Positions 45,335 to 57,397 of a DNA stretch of 64,000 nt are shown here, piece by piece. The notes under the pieces were generated by a model. The model was given only the letters and a program-made list of their open reading frames with translations, did no database searches and was not told the DNA's origin. The DNA comes from Andrena cerasifolii (Eukaryota > Arthropoda > Insecta > Hymenoptera > Andrenidae), in NCBI RefSeq assembly GCF_050908995.1, contig NC_135118.1:1922001-1986000 (forward strand), given 5' to 3'. The translations under genes and the position numbers were made by a program. Each line of letters opens with the position of its first letter. Positions within the stretch are counted from its first letter, which is position 1.

Positions 45335-46830
45335 ATGGCTCCGCGACGAGTAAAGGTACACGGTAGCGACAGTCGACATATACAGGGTGTCTTAGTCGGC
45401 AGAATACATTCTACCGTACAAAAAATTATGAACAAATTTCGGTACGATGGAACAGTCCGAAATACACCTGGCCAAGGAAGAAAGAAAATATTGTCGAACA
45501 CTGATGAACGATTCATTTGTCGACAAATTAAAAGAAATCCGAGTACAAGTGTGCGGAAGTTAACGTTAGATGTTTCCTCGCGTATAAATAAAGACATCTC
45601 GGTTGAAACAGTTCGTAGAACATTAAGAAAAGAGGGATATCATTATCGGCCATTGCCGAGTCGCACGAAAGAAACCGTATATCTCCAAAGCAAATAGGCA
45701 GAAACGCATAGAATTTGCAAAAACGTTTGTAAATTTTCACGAAAGTTTTGGGGAAAATGTTACATTCTCTGACGAGACTAAAATCAATTTTTTGGGGCGG
45801 GATGGAAGGAAGCAAATCGTATGGCGACAGCCAAATACTGAGCTCCACCATAGAAATTCATGTCCAACGGTTAAACACGGAGGGAGGAGGATCCGTTATA
45901 TTATGGGGATGTATACAGTGAGTAAAAAAAGTATTTGGACGGTTTTTAAAATCGCATAACTTTTTTAGAATTGGTCCAAACGACATGAGTTTTTTTTAGA
46001 AGCTAGAAAAAATAGAATAGAAAAAAAAAATTGTAAAGGTCGATTTTTAAACTTTTTTTGGTGAGCTTGTAATGAAAATTAAAAAAAAAAAGTTTGTAGA
46101 TGGCAGTAAGTTGTATACGTGCCTAAAATTTCATGAAAATCGGTTAACGTTGTTCCGAGCTACGAACGTTTAAAGATCGCAGAATAAGGTCGAGAACCGC
46201 GAAAATTCCCGAAATCAGCGATTTCGTTAACCGATTTTGATGAAATTTTAGGCACGTATACAACTTACTGCCATCTACAAACGTTTTTTTTAATTTTCAT
46301 TACAAGCTCACAAAAAAAGTTTAAAAATCGACCTTTACTATTTTTTTCGCTATTCCGACCAAATACATTTTTTTTTCAAAACGACCAAATACGTCATTTA
46401 GCAAACTAATCCTTCTAGCTTCTGAAAAAAAACTCATGTCGTTTGGACCAATTCTAAAAAAGTTACGCGATTTTAAAAAGTGTCCAAATACTTTTTTTAC
46501 TCACTGTACATAGATGGCATAATGAACAAAATTAAGTACTTAAATATCTTAAAAAAGAATCTAAATGATTCAGCAGAAAAATTAAAAATCCCGCGGGTGT
46601 ATTATTTTCAACAAGATAATGACCCAAAGCATTCATCATATATAGTTCAATTATGGTTGCTGTATAACATCCCAAAGATGCTAAAAACACCTCCCCAGTC
46701 GCCTGATCTCAATCCCATCGAGAATGTCTGGGGAGAAATAAAATCCAGAATGGCAAATAACAATTTTATGAATATAGAAGATTTCAAACGAAAGTTGAGA
46801 GAATATATGCGACAAAGTATTAATAAATGA
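45335..46830 (+). pseudogene. Tc1-like DD34E transposase, frameshifted and split
   Basis: The first piece (45335-45697) has the N-terminal HTH pair, with VRNTPGQGRKKILSNTDERF and NPSTSVRKLTLDVSSRINKD. After one frame change near 45695 it continues with NRQKRIEFAKTFVNFHESFG and VTFSDETKINFLG (first catalytic D). The MITE at 45916-46506 then interrupts it. The last piece resumes with YYFQQDNDPKHSSYI (second D) and SPDLNPIENVWGEIKSRMAN (third acidic residue E) and stops at 46828. The bases between WGC and DGIMN are short by some codons even without the insert. Non-functional. Confidence 0.85.
45916..46506. mobile_element. Palindromic TA-flanked MITE, copy C
   Basis: Ends CAGTGAGTAAAAAAAGTATT and its inverse are flanked by TA. 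The interior matches copy A (24851-25442). It lies within the transposase coding sequence, between the first and second catalytic residues. Confidence 0.85.
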
Positions 46831-47098
46831 CACGATATAGTATAAGTTTGTAAATAGTGTTTTAACAAGGTGCACGCTCAATTTTGTGTCACTAAAATAC
46901 GTGTACTTTTACAATTTCTGTTAAATATAGACAAATAGTCAATTTTATTTAGATATTTTTTTTTACGAATTATTTAGTAAAATATACAAATAAAATATAT
47001 ATTGTGTTTTCATTTTTGAATATGTGTATTTGTATCCAGTCTTTCATTTAATTTTTGTTACCAACCTAGGTGTACGCTCAATTTTCTGAGTAACTGTA

Positions 47099-49371
47099 GT
47101 CCAGTGAAATTGGGATCTGTCTTCGGAATAAATCCCAGCAAGCTAAATTTCGGTATGGGCCTTTATATGGTCGTTTTAAACAATATGCCAAAAGTCCCCA
47201 TCGACCTGACCGCCGCTAAAATTTTTCACAGAGGTTTGAAAAAAAAACTGTTTTTCGCGAATATCTCGTTATCTAGCAGTTCTGCGATAAAAATAGTTAC
47301 TATACAATTTATAGCCTAGGAAATTCTCTACAAAAAAGGTAGTACGATTTTTTTTCGTAGGAGTAATGAGAACGTCAGCATCAATGGATGTAGCACGTGT
47401 AGAGCGAATAGAAAGAACAAGAGTAGGGGTGACCGGGGTTAAAAGTTCCGGGGGGAAGTTGTTCCGACGGCTCTATGTTCAAAATAAAAAGGAGTGTTGT
47501 ACTTTAAATTATTTTTTCCGTGTGAATTGATCACGCCACTGTGTCGCCCACTTTAATAGCGTCCGCGACAGCGAATCGTGCGGTTGTTAGTCGCGTATCA
47601 GATAAGTAACAATTTTTCTATCATTATTTTTTGGTCTATTTCAATTATTTAACGTCGATATTATAGATTGATTCGTTCTTATGGATCAAATGACATTTAA
47701 GAACATGGTGCAATAGTGTTTATCGTTTGAATATATGTATAAGCAGAATAGTCTTTGAAATTGCTACATGTGTCGGTAGGGGCTAGTTGTTAACGTGACT
47801 TGGGGGGCACGTTGTTACCGTAAAAACTTGCCCCACCGCAAATGTATAAATTGTTTCTGCTGTGCTTTAAGATGCGAACATATGAATGAAAGGCGGAAAC
47901 GGACACGACTTCGATTAAAGTTACGCGTAAAGATAAATAAAAACTGTCGGTAGAGAATTCAATATCTGCCACATGATTCTATCGAGATTCATTAAAATAC
48001 TACAATGTGGACAAGAGGCCACAGTAGGCTACAAGTACAAATCTCAATAAGTAGGTACCTACGTACAGTTGAATGTAAGATTGATTAGTAGATTATAGTT
48101 TTTACACCAAAGATAATGTTTATGGTTCTTTTAAAGATAATACATTTTTGTTGGTCCGAAGCTTCATAAATAAACTTTACGAATAAAATTCTGTTTTATT
48201 AGTAGTAACAACTAAGATGTAAGAGTTGCCTTTTCATGAAATATTTCATTTTCTAATAAAATAAAACAGAATTTTATTATTAGTAACAACTAAGATACAA
48301 GAGTTGCCTTTAAATGAAATATTTCATTTTCTAATGAAATAAAATAGAATTTTATTATTAGTAACAACTAAGATACAAGAGTTGCCTTTAAATGAAATAT
48401 TTCATTTTCTAATGAAATAAAATAAAATTTTATTATTAGTAACAACTAAGATACAAGAGTTGCCTTTTAATCTTAGTTGTTACTACTAATAAAACAGAAT
48501 TTTATTCGTAAAGTTTATTTATGAAGGTTCGGACGAACAAAAATGTATTATCTTTAAAAGAACCATAAACATTATCTTTGGTATAACAAGTATAATCTAC
48601 TAGTCAGTCTTACATTCAACTGTACGTAGGTACCTACTTATTGAGATTTGTACTTGTAGCCTACTGTGGCCTCTTGTCCACATTGTAGTATTTTAATGAA
48701 TCTCGATAGAATCATGTGGCAGATATTGAATTCTCTACCGACAGTTTTTATTTATCTTTACGCATAACTTCGATCGAAGTCGTGTCCCTTTCCGCCTTTC
48801 ATTCATATGTTCGCATCTTAAAGCACAGCAGAAACAATTTATACATTTGCGTCGTTGTTACTTACCCCAATGCGATAACAACTTGCCCCATATAGGGGTA
48901 AGAATTTCGTTTCGATCAGCCACGAATAAATTACTTTCTATGAGAAACCTGTTACAATAAATTAAATACAAGTTTAAAATCCGAAAATATATCAAATTTA
49001 ACAAGAAATTAGTCAATAGTGAAGAGAATAACTACATTATTGTCCAGTCATTTTTTTTATGTTTTATCGAAATTGATGCTGACGTTCTCAATACTCCTAC
49101 GAAAAAAACTCATACCACCTTTTTTGTAGAGAATTTCCTAGGCTACAAATTGTATAATAACTATTTTTGTCGCGAAATTGCTAGACAACGAGATATTCGC
49201 GAAAAACAGTTGTTTCTTTTCAACCCTCTGTAAAAATTTTAGCGGCGGTCGGATCGATGGGGACTTTTGACATATTCTTTAAAACGACCAAATAAAGGCC
49301 CACACCAAAATTTAGCTTGGTGGGAATTATTCCGTAGATTGGGCAGATTTCCGTCTAGTTTCCCTGGACTA
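47099..49371. repeat. 2.3-kb inner palindrome with a tandem array at its axis
   Basis: GTCCAGTGAAATTGGGAT..., TTTTAGCGGCGGTC (inverse), CTCTACAAAAAAGGTAGTA and GAGAACGTCAGCATCAATG on the left pair with 49065-49371. A second, tighter palindrome (about 47800-48890) contains ATTGTTTCTGCTGTGCTTTA and ACTACAATGTGGACAAGAGG inverted. Its GGGGCAAG / CTTGCCCC ends suggest a nested pogo-like MITE. Confidence 0.75.
48190..48490. repeat. Four copies of a 78-bp tandem repeat
   Basis: GTAACAACTAAGAT recurs at 48205, 48283, 48361 and 48439. The unit also has AGAGTTGCCTTT and ATGAAATATTTCATTTTCTA. The array occupies one side of the axis of the surrounding palindrome, and the other arm has one copy. Confidence 0.88.
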
Positions 49372-50104
49372 TACAATGCACCAGCGCAACTTTTTCCTAC
49401 ACATGTTACCGCCGCTCGACCTTCGTTTCCGAGATATTCGCGAAAAACTTCGGTTGACTTATTCCGACACAACGCATTCCACTTTTCAACTTCTCTCGGG
49501 TATTAGTATCGGTTGGGGGTAGATTAGTGCGGGGGGCGCGCCCACTCGCGGGCGCGTAAAGCATGGTGGCGAACCGATGTGAGTCAGGGTGTTGACGGGA
49601 GCCCCCACAAATCCAATAGGTGCTCTCGAAAGCACGCTCTTCCTAGCAAAAAAAATATGTTTTAGAAACAGAGGCATCCTAATATTCGGCAACGCCGGCG
49701 CCGCCGAGCAGAGTCGGGGTTGACGGGCATCCGCAAGTTTCTGGTTGAAATATCCAAACTTACATCGATTTGCTACCACGTTTTACGTGCCCGCGAGCGG
49801 GCGCGCGCTCCTGCGCTATTCTAACCCCAACCTATATATCCGGGACAAGTTGGAAAGTGGAATGTGTTGTGTCGGAATGAATCAACGGAAGTTTTCGCAA
49901 ATATCTCGGAAACTAAGGCCGAGCGACGGTAACATGTATAGGAAAAAGTTGTTCAAAATGTGGAGTTTTACAACATATCCAAATTTCATCAAAATCGGTG
50001 GGGAATCGCTAAAGTAAATAATTACCGTTCTGGTTACTCCGTGATAGTACTCTAGTAACTTCGTGATAGTTCTCGCTAGCTCATGATATGGCCATCAGCT
50101 ATTT

Positions 50105-50675
50105 TTTTTATTTTATTTTACATCATTTTATATTATTTTAAATGATTTTACATTATTTTATACGATTTTATATGATTTTATATTATTTTATATCATTTTA
50201 CATCATTTTACATCAGCATTTTACATCAGCATTTTACATCAGCATTTTTTACATCAGCTTTTTACATCAGCTTTTTACATCAGCACTTTACATCATCATT
50301 TTACATCAGCATTTTACATCAGCATTTTACATCAGCATTTTTTACATCAGCTTTTTACATCAGCTTTTTACATCAGCATTTTACATCATTATTTTACATC
50401 AGCATTTTTTACATCAGCATTTTTTACATCAGCATTTTACATCAGCATTTTTTACATCAGCATTTTACATCAGCATTTTACATCATTATTTTACATCAGC
50501 ATTTTTTACATCAGCATTTTTTACATCAGCATTTTACATCAGCATTTTTTACATCAGCATTTTACATCAGCATTTTACATCAGCATTTTACATCATTTTA
50601 TATCATTTTATATCATTTTATATTATTTTATATTATTTTATATTATTTTATATTACTTTATATTATTTTATACTC
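50105..50675. repeat. TTTTACATCAGCA minisatellite
   Basis: About 40 units of 12-14 bp, mixing TTTTACATCAGCA with ATTTTATATC at the edges. Higher-order blocks repeat (for example 50270-50390 and 50440-50560). An uninterrupted 183-codon frame across it is a by-product of the period. Confidence 0.92.
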
Positions 50676-51240
50676 TTGTTATTTTGTGCATAATCAATCG
50701 TTTCATGATCGTTAGACGTCTGAGACGTAAGGAAACATTGTTTCTGGTATTGGCCATCAAAATAAACAGCGCAATGAGAAACGTAGTTTCAGGCACACGA
50801 AAAAATAATAATTTAGTCACTTTTCATAAGCAAAAATAACACTGATGCTTTATTGTATGATAATTTCAAGAGTAAAACTTGTTAAAGTGTCATTTTACCA
50901 TCACTTACCCGCAGTTTGAACTTTCCATTTATTTTCTAAAGCACATATAATACATAAACAAGCGATCGTCCACAACAAGCACGAAAAATTTCGCGAATAA
51001 TGCGCTGCTGGAATAAAATGCTCTCTCACTCTATCACGCTAACTTCAATTGACTAATTATTTTACCACAACATAAACTAGAACATCAACGCTGTCTGTTA
51101 TTGTTTGTTCCATCTAAATTGATTCAGACAATTTAGAGTTACAGATAAATGAAAAAGTATCACGGAGTAACCTGTTCCACGAACTTACCCGAGTTTACCC
51201 TATCATATTTCCAAAACTTGTATACAGGGTGTTCCACAGC
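50676..51240. other. Intron, nothing recognised
   Basis: No terminal repeats or coding frame found by eye. Confidence 0.35.
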
Positions 51241-51241
51241 T

Positions 51242-52320
51242 AAGGAGGTCTTCTAGCGTAACGAAGCATTTTCTTTGCGTTTTTTCGGAATTTTTTACGA
51301 GGTGCTTGTAAAAGTTATTGCTACCCGGTTTATTTCTACATACTTATCTATATTTCGATTACATTTTCAATTTTTTTTAGTACGAAAAGATTAAAATTAA
51401 CTCAAGTGGACCACTTTGTAGTTGCCTTTGAAAAAAAGCGGTGCCCACACGGTGTCCACTATTGGACGGTTTCTGATCACCTGAAACAAAAAATTCAAAA
51501 GCATTCCTTATTTGTATGCCCTTGGCTACAGCCGGTACCAGAATGAAAGAAAGATATTGAAAACTTAAAAAATAACGGCACTTTGAAGATCGAGTTTCGA
51601 TTTTCACATGTTTTTTTCCACTTTTTGGGGCTGTCAGAATGAAAAAAAAAATATATTTTCACCCAATTGTGGTAGGGGCGATAGCCACACGTGTGCTGAA
51701 GTGAAGATGTATGCAGAAGTTGACCTTAATGATAGAAGTTGTATTTATTGAAAATTAGGTTGAAAAATAAGAAAAAGAAACGAAAACGTAAGAACGTCGC
51801 TACCCTTCCTCCCCCCCCCCCCAAAAAGGCTTACGTAATTTAATGTAACTTCTGCATACATCTTCAGCACACGTGTAGCTATCGCCCCTGCCACCGTTGT
51901 GTGAAAATATTTAATTTCTTTCACTCTGACAGCCCCAAAGAGTCGAAAAAATGTGTGAAAATCGAAACTCGATCTTCAAAGTGACGTCATTTTTTTTTAA
52001 ATTTTTCAATATCTTTCATTCTGGTACCGGCTGTAGCCAAGGACATACAAATAAGGAATCCTTTTGAATTTTTTGTTCCAGATGATCAGAAAGCGTCCAA
52101 TAGTGGACACCGTATGGGCACCACTTTTTTTCAAAAGCAGCTACAAAGTGGTCCACTTGAGTTAATTTTAATCTTTTCGTGCTAAAAAAAATTGCAAATG
52201 TAATCGAAATATAGATAAGTATGTAGCAATAAACCGGGTAGCAATAACTTTTACAAGCTCCTCATAAAAAATTCCGAAAAAACGCAAAGCAAATGCTTCG
52301 TTACACTAGAAGACCCCCTT
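51242..52320. repeat. 1.08-kb palindrome
   Basis: AAGGAGGTCTTCTAGCGTAACG at the left pairs with CGTTACACTAGAAGACCCCCTT at the right. ACATACTTATCTATATTTCG, AAGTGGACCACTTTGTAG and GGTACCAGAATGAAAG recur inverted. The axis is near 51780-51830, next to a C-run. A TACAGGGTGTTCC sequence sits just left of it. Confidence 0.85.
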
Positions 52321-52395
52321 AAACGATCAAACTTCATCAATATGATCTATGAGTAGAAATAAGAGGAAAATGTAGGAAAAAGCTATAACAAAAAT

Positions 52396-52857
52396 ATGAA
52401 ACCCAAAGGCAATAGAGGACTCGCTGTTGATACGTTGCTTGGACCTTATTTTTGTACCGGTCAGACGAACTGCATATTCGTTTCTAAACGTTTTAAACAA
52501 CGCTTAGCTAGTACTCTCAGAAGTTTCGCTCCGAGATTGTGTATCGTATGTACAAGAATCAATCAAGAACTGATCGAAAGGATTAATGATGCATTCACTG
52601 TGTTAAATTCAATCTCTCCACGACGTCAGACTTGCATTCGAAACAGGGGACGGTATTTTGAAATGGAAACAAAAATCAACATTTCTTCAATGCACCGCGA
52701 TAATAAAGCGTTTGCGGGCATAAGTTACGAATATAAGATTTTTTTACTTATTTCTACTCAGAACATACTGGTGAACATCACCCTGCATACATCCCCTACA
52801 AAAGTAAAAAGATACCCGCGTTTGGGCAATTCCTCGTCGAAAGTAAATAAGCAATAA
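52396..52857 (+). other. Open frame of 153 codons, not recognised
   Basis: It has ATG and stop and no low complexity, but no motif I can name. Codon use resembles background. It could be a fragment of an old transposon protein or chance. Confidence 0.15.
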
Positions 52858-53612
52858 TTGTAAATCTGTGAGACATTGAAGATCGTTATTAAGAAACGTT
52901 GAAAGGAAATTCGTTATCGTGTATGCTTTTTATAGCATACTTCTTTGAGGATGCATCAAAACATGGTCGAAATTTCAGAAGAATCGAATTGTTAGTTTCT
53001 TAAAAAAATTCCCAAATTTTTAAAAGTAGGTAACTCTTTGTGAATTTTTTGTAGAAAAACGGTTCGACAAATTCATTTGAGGTTTGGCAGGCTGTTTTAT
53101 TGTACCTTGAGCTATTGTTCTGAATTTTTGTTTGACAGTGAGAGCAAAAACATTGCAGATACAGAGTGCTGACCGAGAGCGTTGAAAAAAGATCAGGTGG
53201 TCCTGGCGTTGACGGAAAGTACTGTAGGGGTTGTCTGAAACACAAAAAGGAGAAGAGGTTCTGAATCTACACGAATGTGGCTAGCTATGGTAGTAACTTT
53301 TGTGTTTTTTTTTTTGGAAGAAATTAACTTCAATTATAGAAGGTGCATCCCTTCTTCTTAAATCACATCCCTTAAGTACAAATGCTTATTACATGAAAAA
53401 TAACAGGAGAAATGAAAGAAAATTAGTGGCAATCAACTTTTTATTAATAGAATAAACAGTTTTATAAACTCAAACAACAAAAAGTAATCAACTTCTATTC
53501 ATAAAAACGATTTATTTTTAATATGGGAAAAGTTTAAGGATTAATGTTTCTAAATCGTACCATACTTATCCTAATTCTACTTTCAAATTAATACTTTAAA
53601 ATTTAATTACTA

Positions 53613-53840
53613 CAATCATCACATATGTATTCAAAAGCTGGTGTACCCACATTTTGCACCGCGGGTATGTGTATCGTACAATTTTCCTGTCTATTTCCTC
53701 GACACATTTCACAAAACCAGCTTTCATTTTCATCGTTTTTCTTCTTCTTCTTTTTCTTTCTTTTGTGTATTGGTTTTGGCGGTATTCCCCCTCTTACGAG
53801 TTTCCTTTGCTGTTCTGTTTTTTTTTCTTGTGGTTATGAT
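53613..53840 (-). pseudogene. C-terminal zinc-finger remnant of a Tigger-type transposase
   Basis: The minus strand reads a basic lysine-rich tail (KKKKKKNDENESWFCEMC) and then, after a frame slip, CKMWVHQL and YICDDC. WxC-x2-C, W-VH and CDDC form the PHD-like zinc-binding end common to jerky/Tigger transposases. The rest of the gene is not present nearby. Compare 63171-63513. Confidence 0.5.
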
Positions 53841-54000
53841 TTTCTTTTTAGCCTCATCTAATTTTTCTTCCTGATTGTTTTAGTATGCTCGTACCAGTAC
53901 ATAATAAATAGGTACATAGGTCAATTTGAATTCAAATCTATGGCGTTAAAATATAGGGCACTGTTCGTTGATGCCAAAACAAGAAATGAACTTGAAAATA

Positions 54001-54314
54001 AGGCGAATGTCCCAATTTCTGCTGACTTCGTATTTCTCTTATTATTATATGCGTTACGTTTGTGATATAGTTGCAAGAAAATAATTCTAAATTATTTAAA
54101 CATTTACGCGAGTGTTGCACGAGCTTGGGGCAAATTACTAGTAGTTAAACATCTGGAAATATCTTTCTTAAATAGTTTTTGAATTGCTTGATTTATTATT
54201 AAGGAATTAATCAATTATTTTAATTACCCTGCACATTTTAATCGCAATCAAATTTTTTACACCTTCTTTATGACGAGTTACCTCTTAAATCAACAGACAT
54301 TGGGACATTCACCT
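54001..54314. mobile_element. Palindromic MITE (AAGGTGAATTTCCC family), copy 2
   Basis: Inverted relative of 37449-37802. It starts AGGCGAATGTCCCAATTTCT and ends TTGGGACATTCACCT, sharing TTTACGCGAGTGTTGCACGA in opposite orientation. Confidence 0.7.
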
Positions 54315-54648
54315 TAGACGTAGTTTCGCATAGAAATTTGTTTCACTAATTCTCACAAAATAGTAATTCACACAATCCTTAAGAATCATGGTAAAATTTT
54401 AGTGAGAAGTACCCGAGAAACTTACCTGCTTTATATTTTTTTTGAGGAGTGACGGCATGGAGACTCGGCTTGTTAATGGCGTATGGATAACTGTTTACAC
54501 TTTCTACCGCTAGGGGGCGATTGTGACTGTCTTAGTTTAAAAGAAACAGCGGGGATACGATTTAGGCGCAGGTACGAATTAGGCAAGTTCACCCTACTTA
54601 TCCCACTTTATTTATCAACGAAATCGCTAAAAATGTGTATGGTATCAT

Positions 54649-55877
54649 CAGTGGCGGATTTAAGAGAAAAGGCCCAGGTGACAAACGTTCTGAAGGGCCC
54701 ATTTTTTTTAGAAAAAATGAAGATGCAGTGGCGCACTCAGGATTTTATTTTTGGACGGGGAGGGGGAGTTTTATCCGTTAAATCCCCCCCCCATTAAAAA
54801 CAAGCGAGGAACGGTACGAGATAGACGACGCGCGACGCGTTGATATCTTTGTCTCGCTCCGGCTTTGAGGGGACCTTCCGGTCTAGGGCCCAAAAAATAG
54901 GTGATCTTTAGGAATTAATTAAAGGAAAACTACTATGTATAATTTAATGGGTTTTTTTGCATTATATTAAGGATGTCTTAAATTATAGAAATATATTTTT
55001 TGTTTTATAATTAATCATTGAAGACGGCACTGGGGAGTCGTCAAAGTCAAGGTGTCAAAAAAATTGATCCAAATCGGTGGGACCCGTATCCCCAAAAGTT
55101 ATTATCCGATTCGACTGAAACTTTTTTTATTTTGAAGAATATACTTCTGGCTATGAGGGAAACCGGAACAAATTACAAAAATAACATTTTTTTAGAAAAT
55201 AACGACACTTGAAGTGTGAAATCACTTCTTCCCTATATTTTTCACCCTTTCAAAAATACGCCTTTGAAAATTATAAATTTTCAATTTTTGTATTTTTTTC
55301 TGGTATATCCCCCCTAGCCAGAAATATATTCTTCAAAATAAAAAAGTTTCAGTCGAATCGGATAATAACTTTTGGAAATACAGGTTACACCGTTTTGAGA
55401 ACACTGTTTCGAGAAAAACGCGTTTAAAGTTTTACGTGGGTGCCGAGTGGCCGGTTATTGCCCATGCATTTGCCGCTACTCAAATGCCTATAACTTCGGG
55501 AATTTTACGAATTTCAACAAATCCTTTTAAAATGTTAAACATTCGAAAAATGAAATAAAAAAAAATCGACTTTTAGACCGGATCCTCCCCTTAAGGCGCT
55601 TGATACTATTCCGTTCTTTGCGAGACGTCGATCTCCCAGCGAAATATTCCTTTCCCTTTTTCTCTTTTTGTTGGGGGGGGGGGGAGTCCCATGCGTGCGC
55701 CGCTGCGAAGAGGTAGTCTATTAAAGCCGGGTCAAGTGTAATAGTACGAAAAAAAATTGTAGTGTTTGGATACCTATACCTAATCATAATTTTTTGGAGA
55801 TGGGGCCCTGGTGGGGCCTTCTGGACAGGGGCCCAGGCGGCAACTGCTCATCAGCCGCCCTGTTAAATACGCCACTG
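54649..55877. mobile_element. hAT element relative with a nested hAT insert
   Basis: Ends CAGTGGCGGATTTAAGAG and (reverse complement) CAGTGGCGTATTTAAC match the MITE at 22147-22525, as do internal GGCCCAGG and TACCTATACCTAATCATAAT. The flanks no longer match perfectly. Most of its length is the insert at 54726-55705. Confidence 0.78.
54726..55705. mobile_element. Nested hAT-type element (CAGTGGCGCAC ends)
   Basis: Ends CAGTGGCGCACTCAGGA and (reverse complement) CAGCGGCGCACGCATGGGAC. Flanks TGAAGATG (54718-54725) and CGAAGAGG (55706-55713) are a decayed 8-bp duplication, and the uninterrupted relative has TGAAGAGG there. Inside, 55040-55420 is itself an inverted repeat (AAGTTATTATCCGATTCGAC and CAGAAATATATTCTTC). 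Confidence 0.75.
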
Positions 55878-56013
55878 AGTGTCGTGTTTCTTAACAAGCA
55901 ATCATTCATATTTATGTTTTGAACGATTAACCCAGTTAGAATACTTGTTGCTTGTACATTGCGCGGTACGAATTTGTTCGTGTCCTTCGGTGGTCCTTGT
56001 CACGGACTGCACT

Positions 56014-56736
56014 TAAGGGGTTACCTACCGTCAGGAGATAGAAAATGATTCAAATCTTTGGGAATTTATTTCAGAAAGTACATTCGTAGTTTTATGCAAT
56101 GGCTTTCGTATTCAGATGAAGGACACTTTAACAGGTTATTATATTATGTTTTGGTATCAAAATATTTAGTTATTGCAAAATTACAACTGTTTTTCCGGAA
56201 GCTGTATTTAGAAACACGCTTTGCGGTGACCAACATTGTTCGAAACTGGGTTATCTGAAATAAAAAAACGAAGAAGATTTAGTTAGTACAATAGTTTATC
56301 TAGTCTTTAATCCTTCCCCTTTATATAATATTAATCTGGGACAAAATGGCAGATGTTTAAAGTGAAAGATCGATTTTCGTAAAAAAAAAAACACTCATTT
56401 TTCATCCATAAAATAAAAACTATGCATTGGAAAAACAAATGCTTCGATTGAAGACTAGATTTGAATGTTTAGAAGAAACCTACAAAGTTTCAGGAAGATT
56501 GGTCATGAGGTTTTGGAGAAATCGTGGTCCCCGTTTTAAAAACAGTTTCCGGGAAATCAGTTGTAATTTTGCAATAGCTAAATATTTTTATACCAAAACA
56601 TAATATAATAACCTGTTAAACTGTCCCTCATCTGAATACAAAAACTATTGCATAAGAATATGCATGTACTTTCTGAAATAAATTCCCAAAGAACCGATTC
56701 TTTTTCTAACCCCTGACGGCAGGTAACCCCTTAACG
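56014..56736. repeat. 0.72-kb palindrome
   Basis: TTAAGGGGTTACCTACCGTC on the left pairs with GACGGCAGGTAACCCCTTAA on the right. CAGAAAGTACAT, CAGATGAAGGACA and AATATTTAGTTATTGC recur inverted. The TTAA at each edge could be a target duplication or part of the ends. Confidence 0.8.
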
Positions 56737-57397
56737 CGCGGAAATAGTCTAAAATGCGAAAATACATGAAATTCAAATTATGTAACGAGGCAAAGTTTGA
56801 ATGAACCAGTACGAGGTACTGCAAAGTATGGAGCCAATATTGATGCAGTGTAGGAATTGGGGCGTCGCCCTCTTTCGAATAAAAAAAAAGATCATCAAAA
56901 TCGGTGCATATGGCTCCTTTTTGAAGTCGGTTAAATAATTATACGTTTACTTTTTAAAAATTTAAAATTTTAAGTATCCGGTTGGTGTTAACTCGTATTA
57001 CCTCGCAAAGTATCCGGTTGATGTTGAGCCGCGTCGCTTAATTACGGAAAGTCCATGCATTATTGAAAAGACCGCGGTGTATTAAATAGAGCCAGTAAAA
57101 ATATGCGTTCGAAGTCACGCTGATAGATATTAGCTATCCGAATGCGCCACCAGTAATCGCGCGCGCGTCTTGCGAGGGTTACAGTTGGATGGACTTGTAA
57201 CAGATTTATTGTCAGCAACACGTTCGTCTTGGGTTATAAGAAGATTTCCAACTCGACCTCCTCGATTCGGCCGATCAACGAAATATGTATCATTCGACTT
57301 TTGGTCCACGTAGAAACATTTAAAGAAACGATTATTCCCCAGAATCAACAAATCAATGGGGCGTAACGATTTGCGGATATATTTACGACACGGTTAG

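Larger units (their letters stand above)
44029..47096 (+). mobile_element. Tc1-like transposon with two nested MITEs
   Basis: Ends CAGTTACTCACACAATTAAG and (reverse complement) CAGTTACTCAGAAAATTGAG share CGTACACC and AGGTTGGTAA, and a TA follows at 47097-47098. Subterminal sequences also pair (TTGACTATTTGTCTATATTT). It encodes a broken transposase (45335-46827) and holds palindromic inserts at 44492-44996 and 45916-46506. Confidence 0.85.
43682..50031. repeat. 6.3-kb palindromic foldback element carrying a Tc1-like element
   Basis: Outer arms match inverted. GGTAATTATTTACTTTGGCGAT, TTTTTCCTATACATGTTAC and TTTCCGAGATATTCGC on the left (43686-43810) pair with 49870-50027 on the right. The left arm is split by the Tc1-like transposon at 44029-47096. 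Beyond it the palindrome at 47099-49371 forms the inner part. A further copy of the arm motif lies at 49385-49455. The 403-1159 element is a short relative. Confidence 0.7.

Noticed and set aside
50142..50693. 183-codon repeat protein
   Set aside because: Minisatellite translation; no start context or neighbouring exons.
38303..52320. CRISPR-like arrays among regularly repeated units
   Set aside because: Eukaryotic context, no uniform spacers; repeats are tandem or palindromic.
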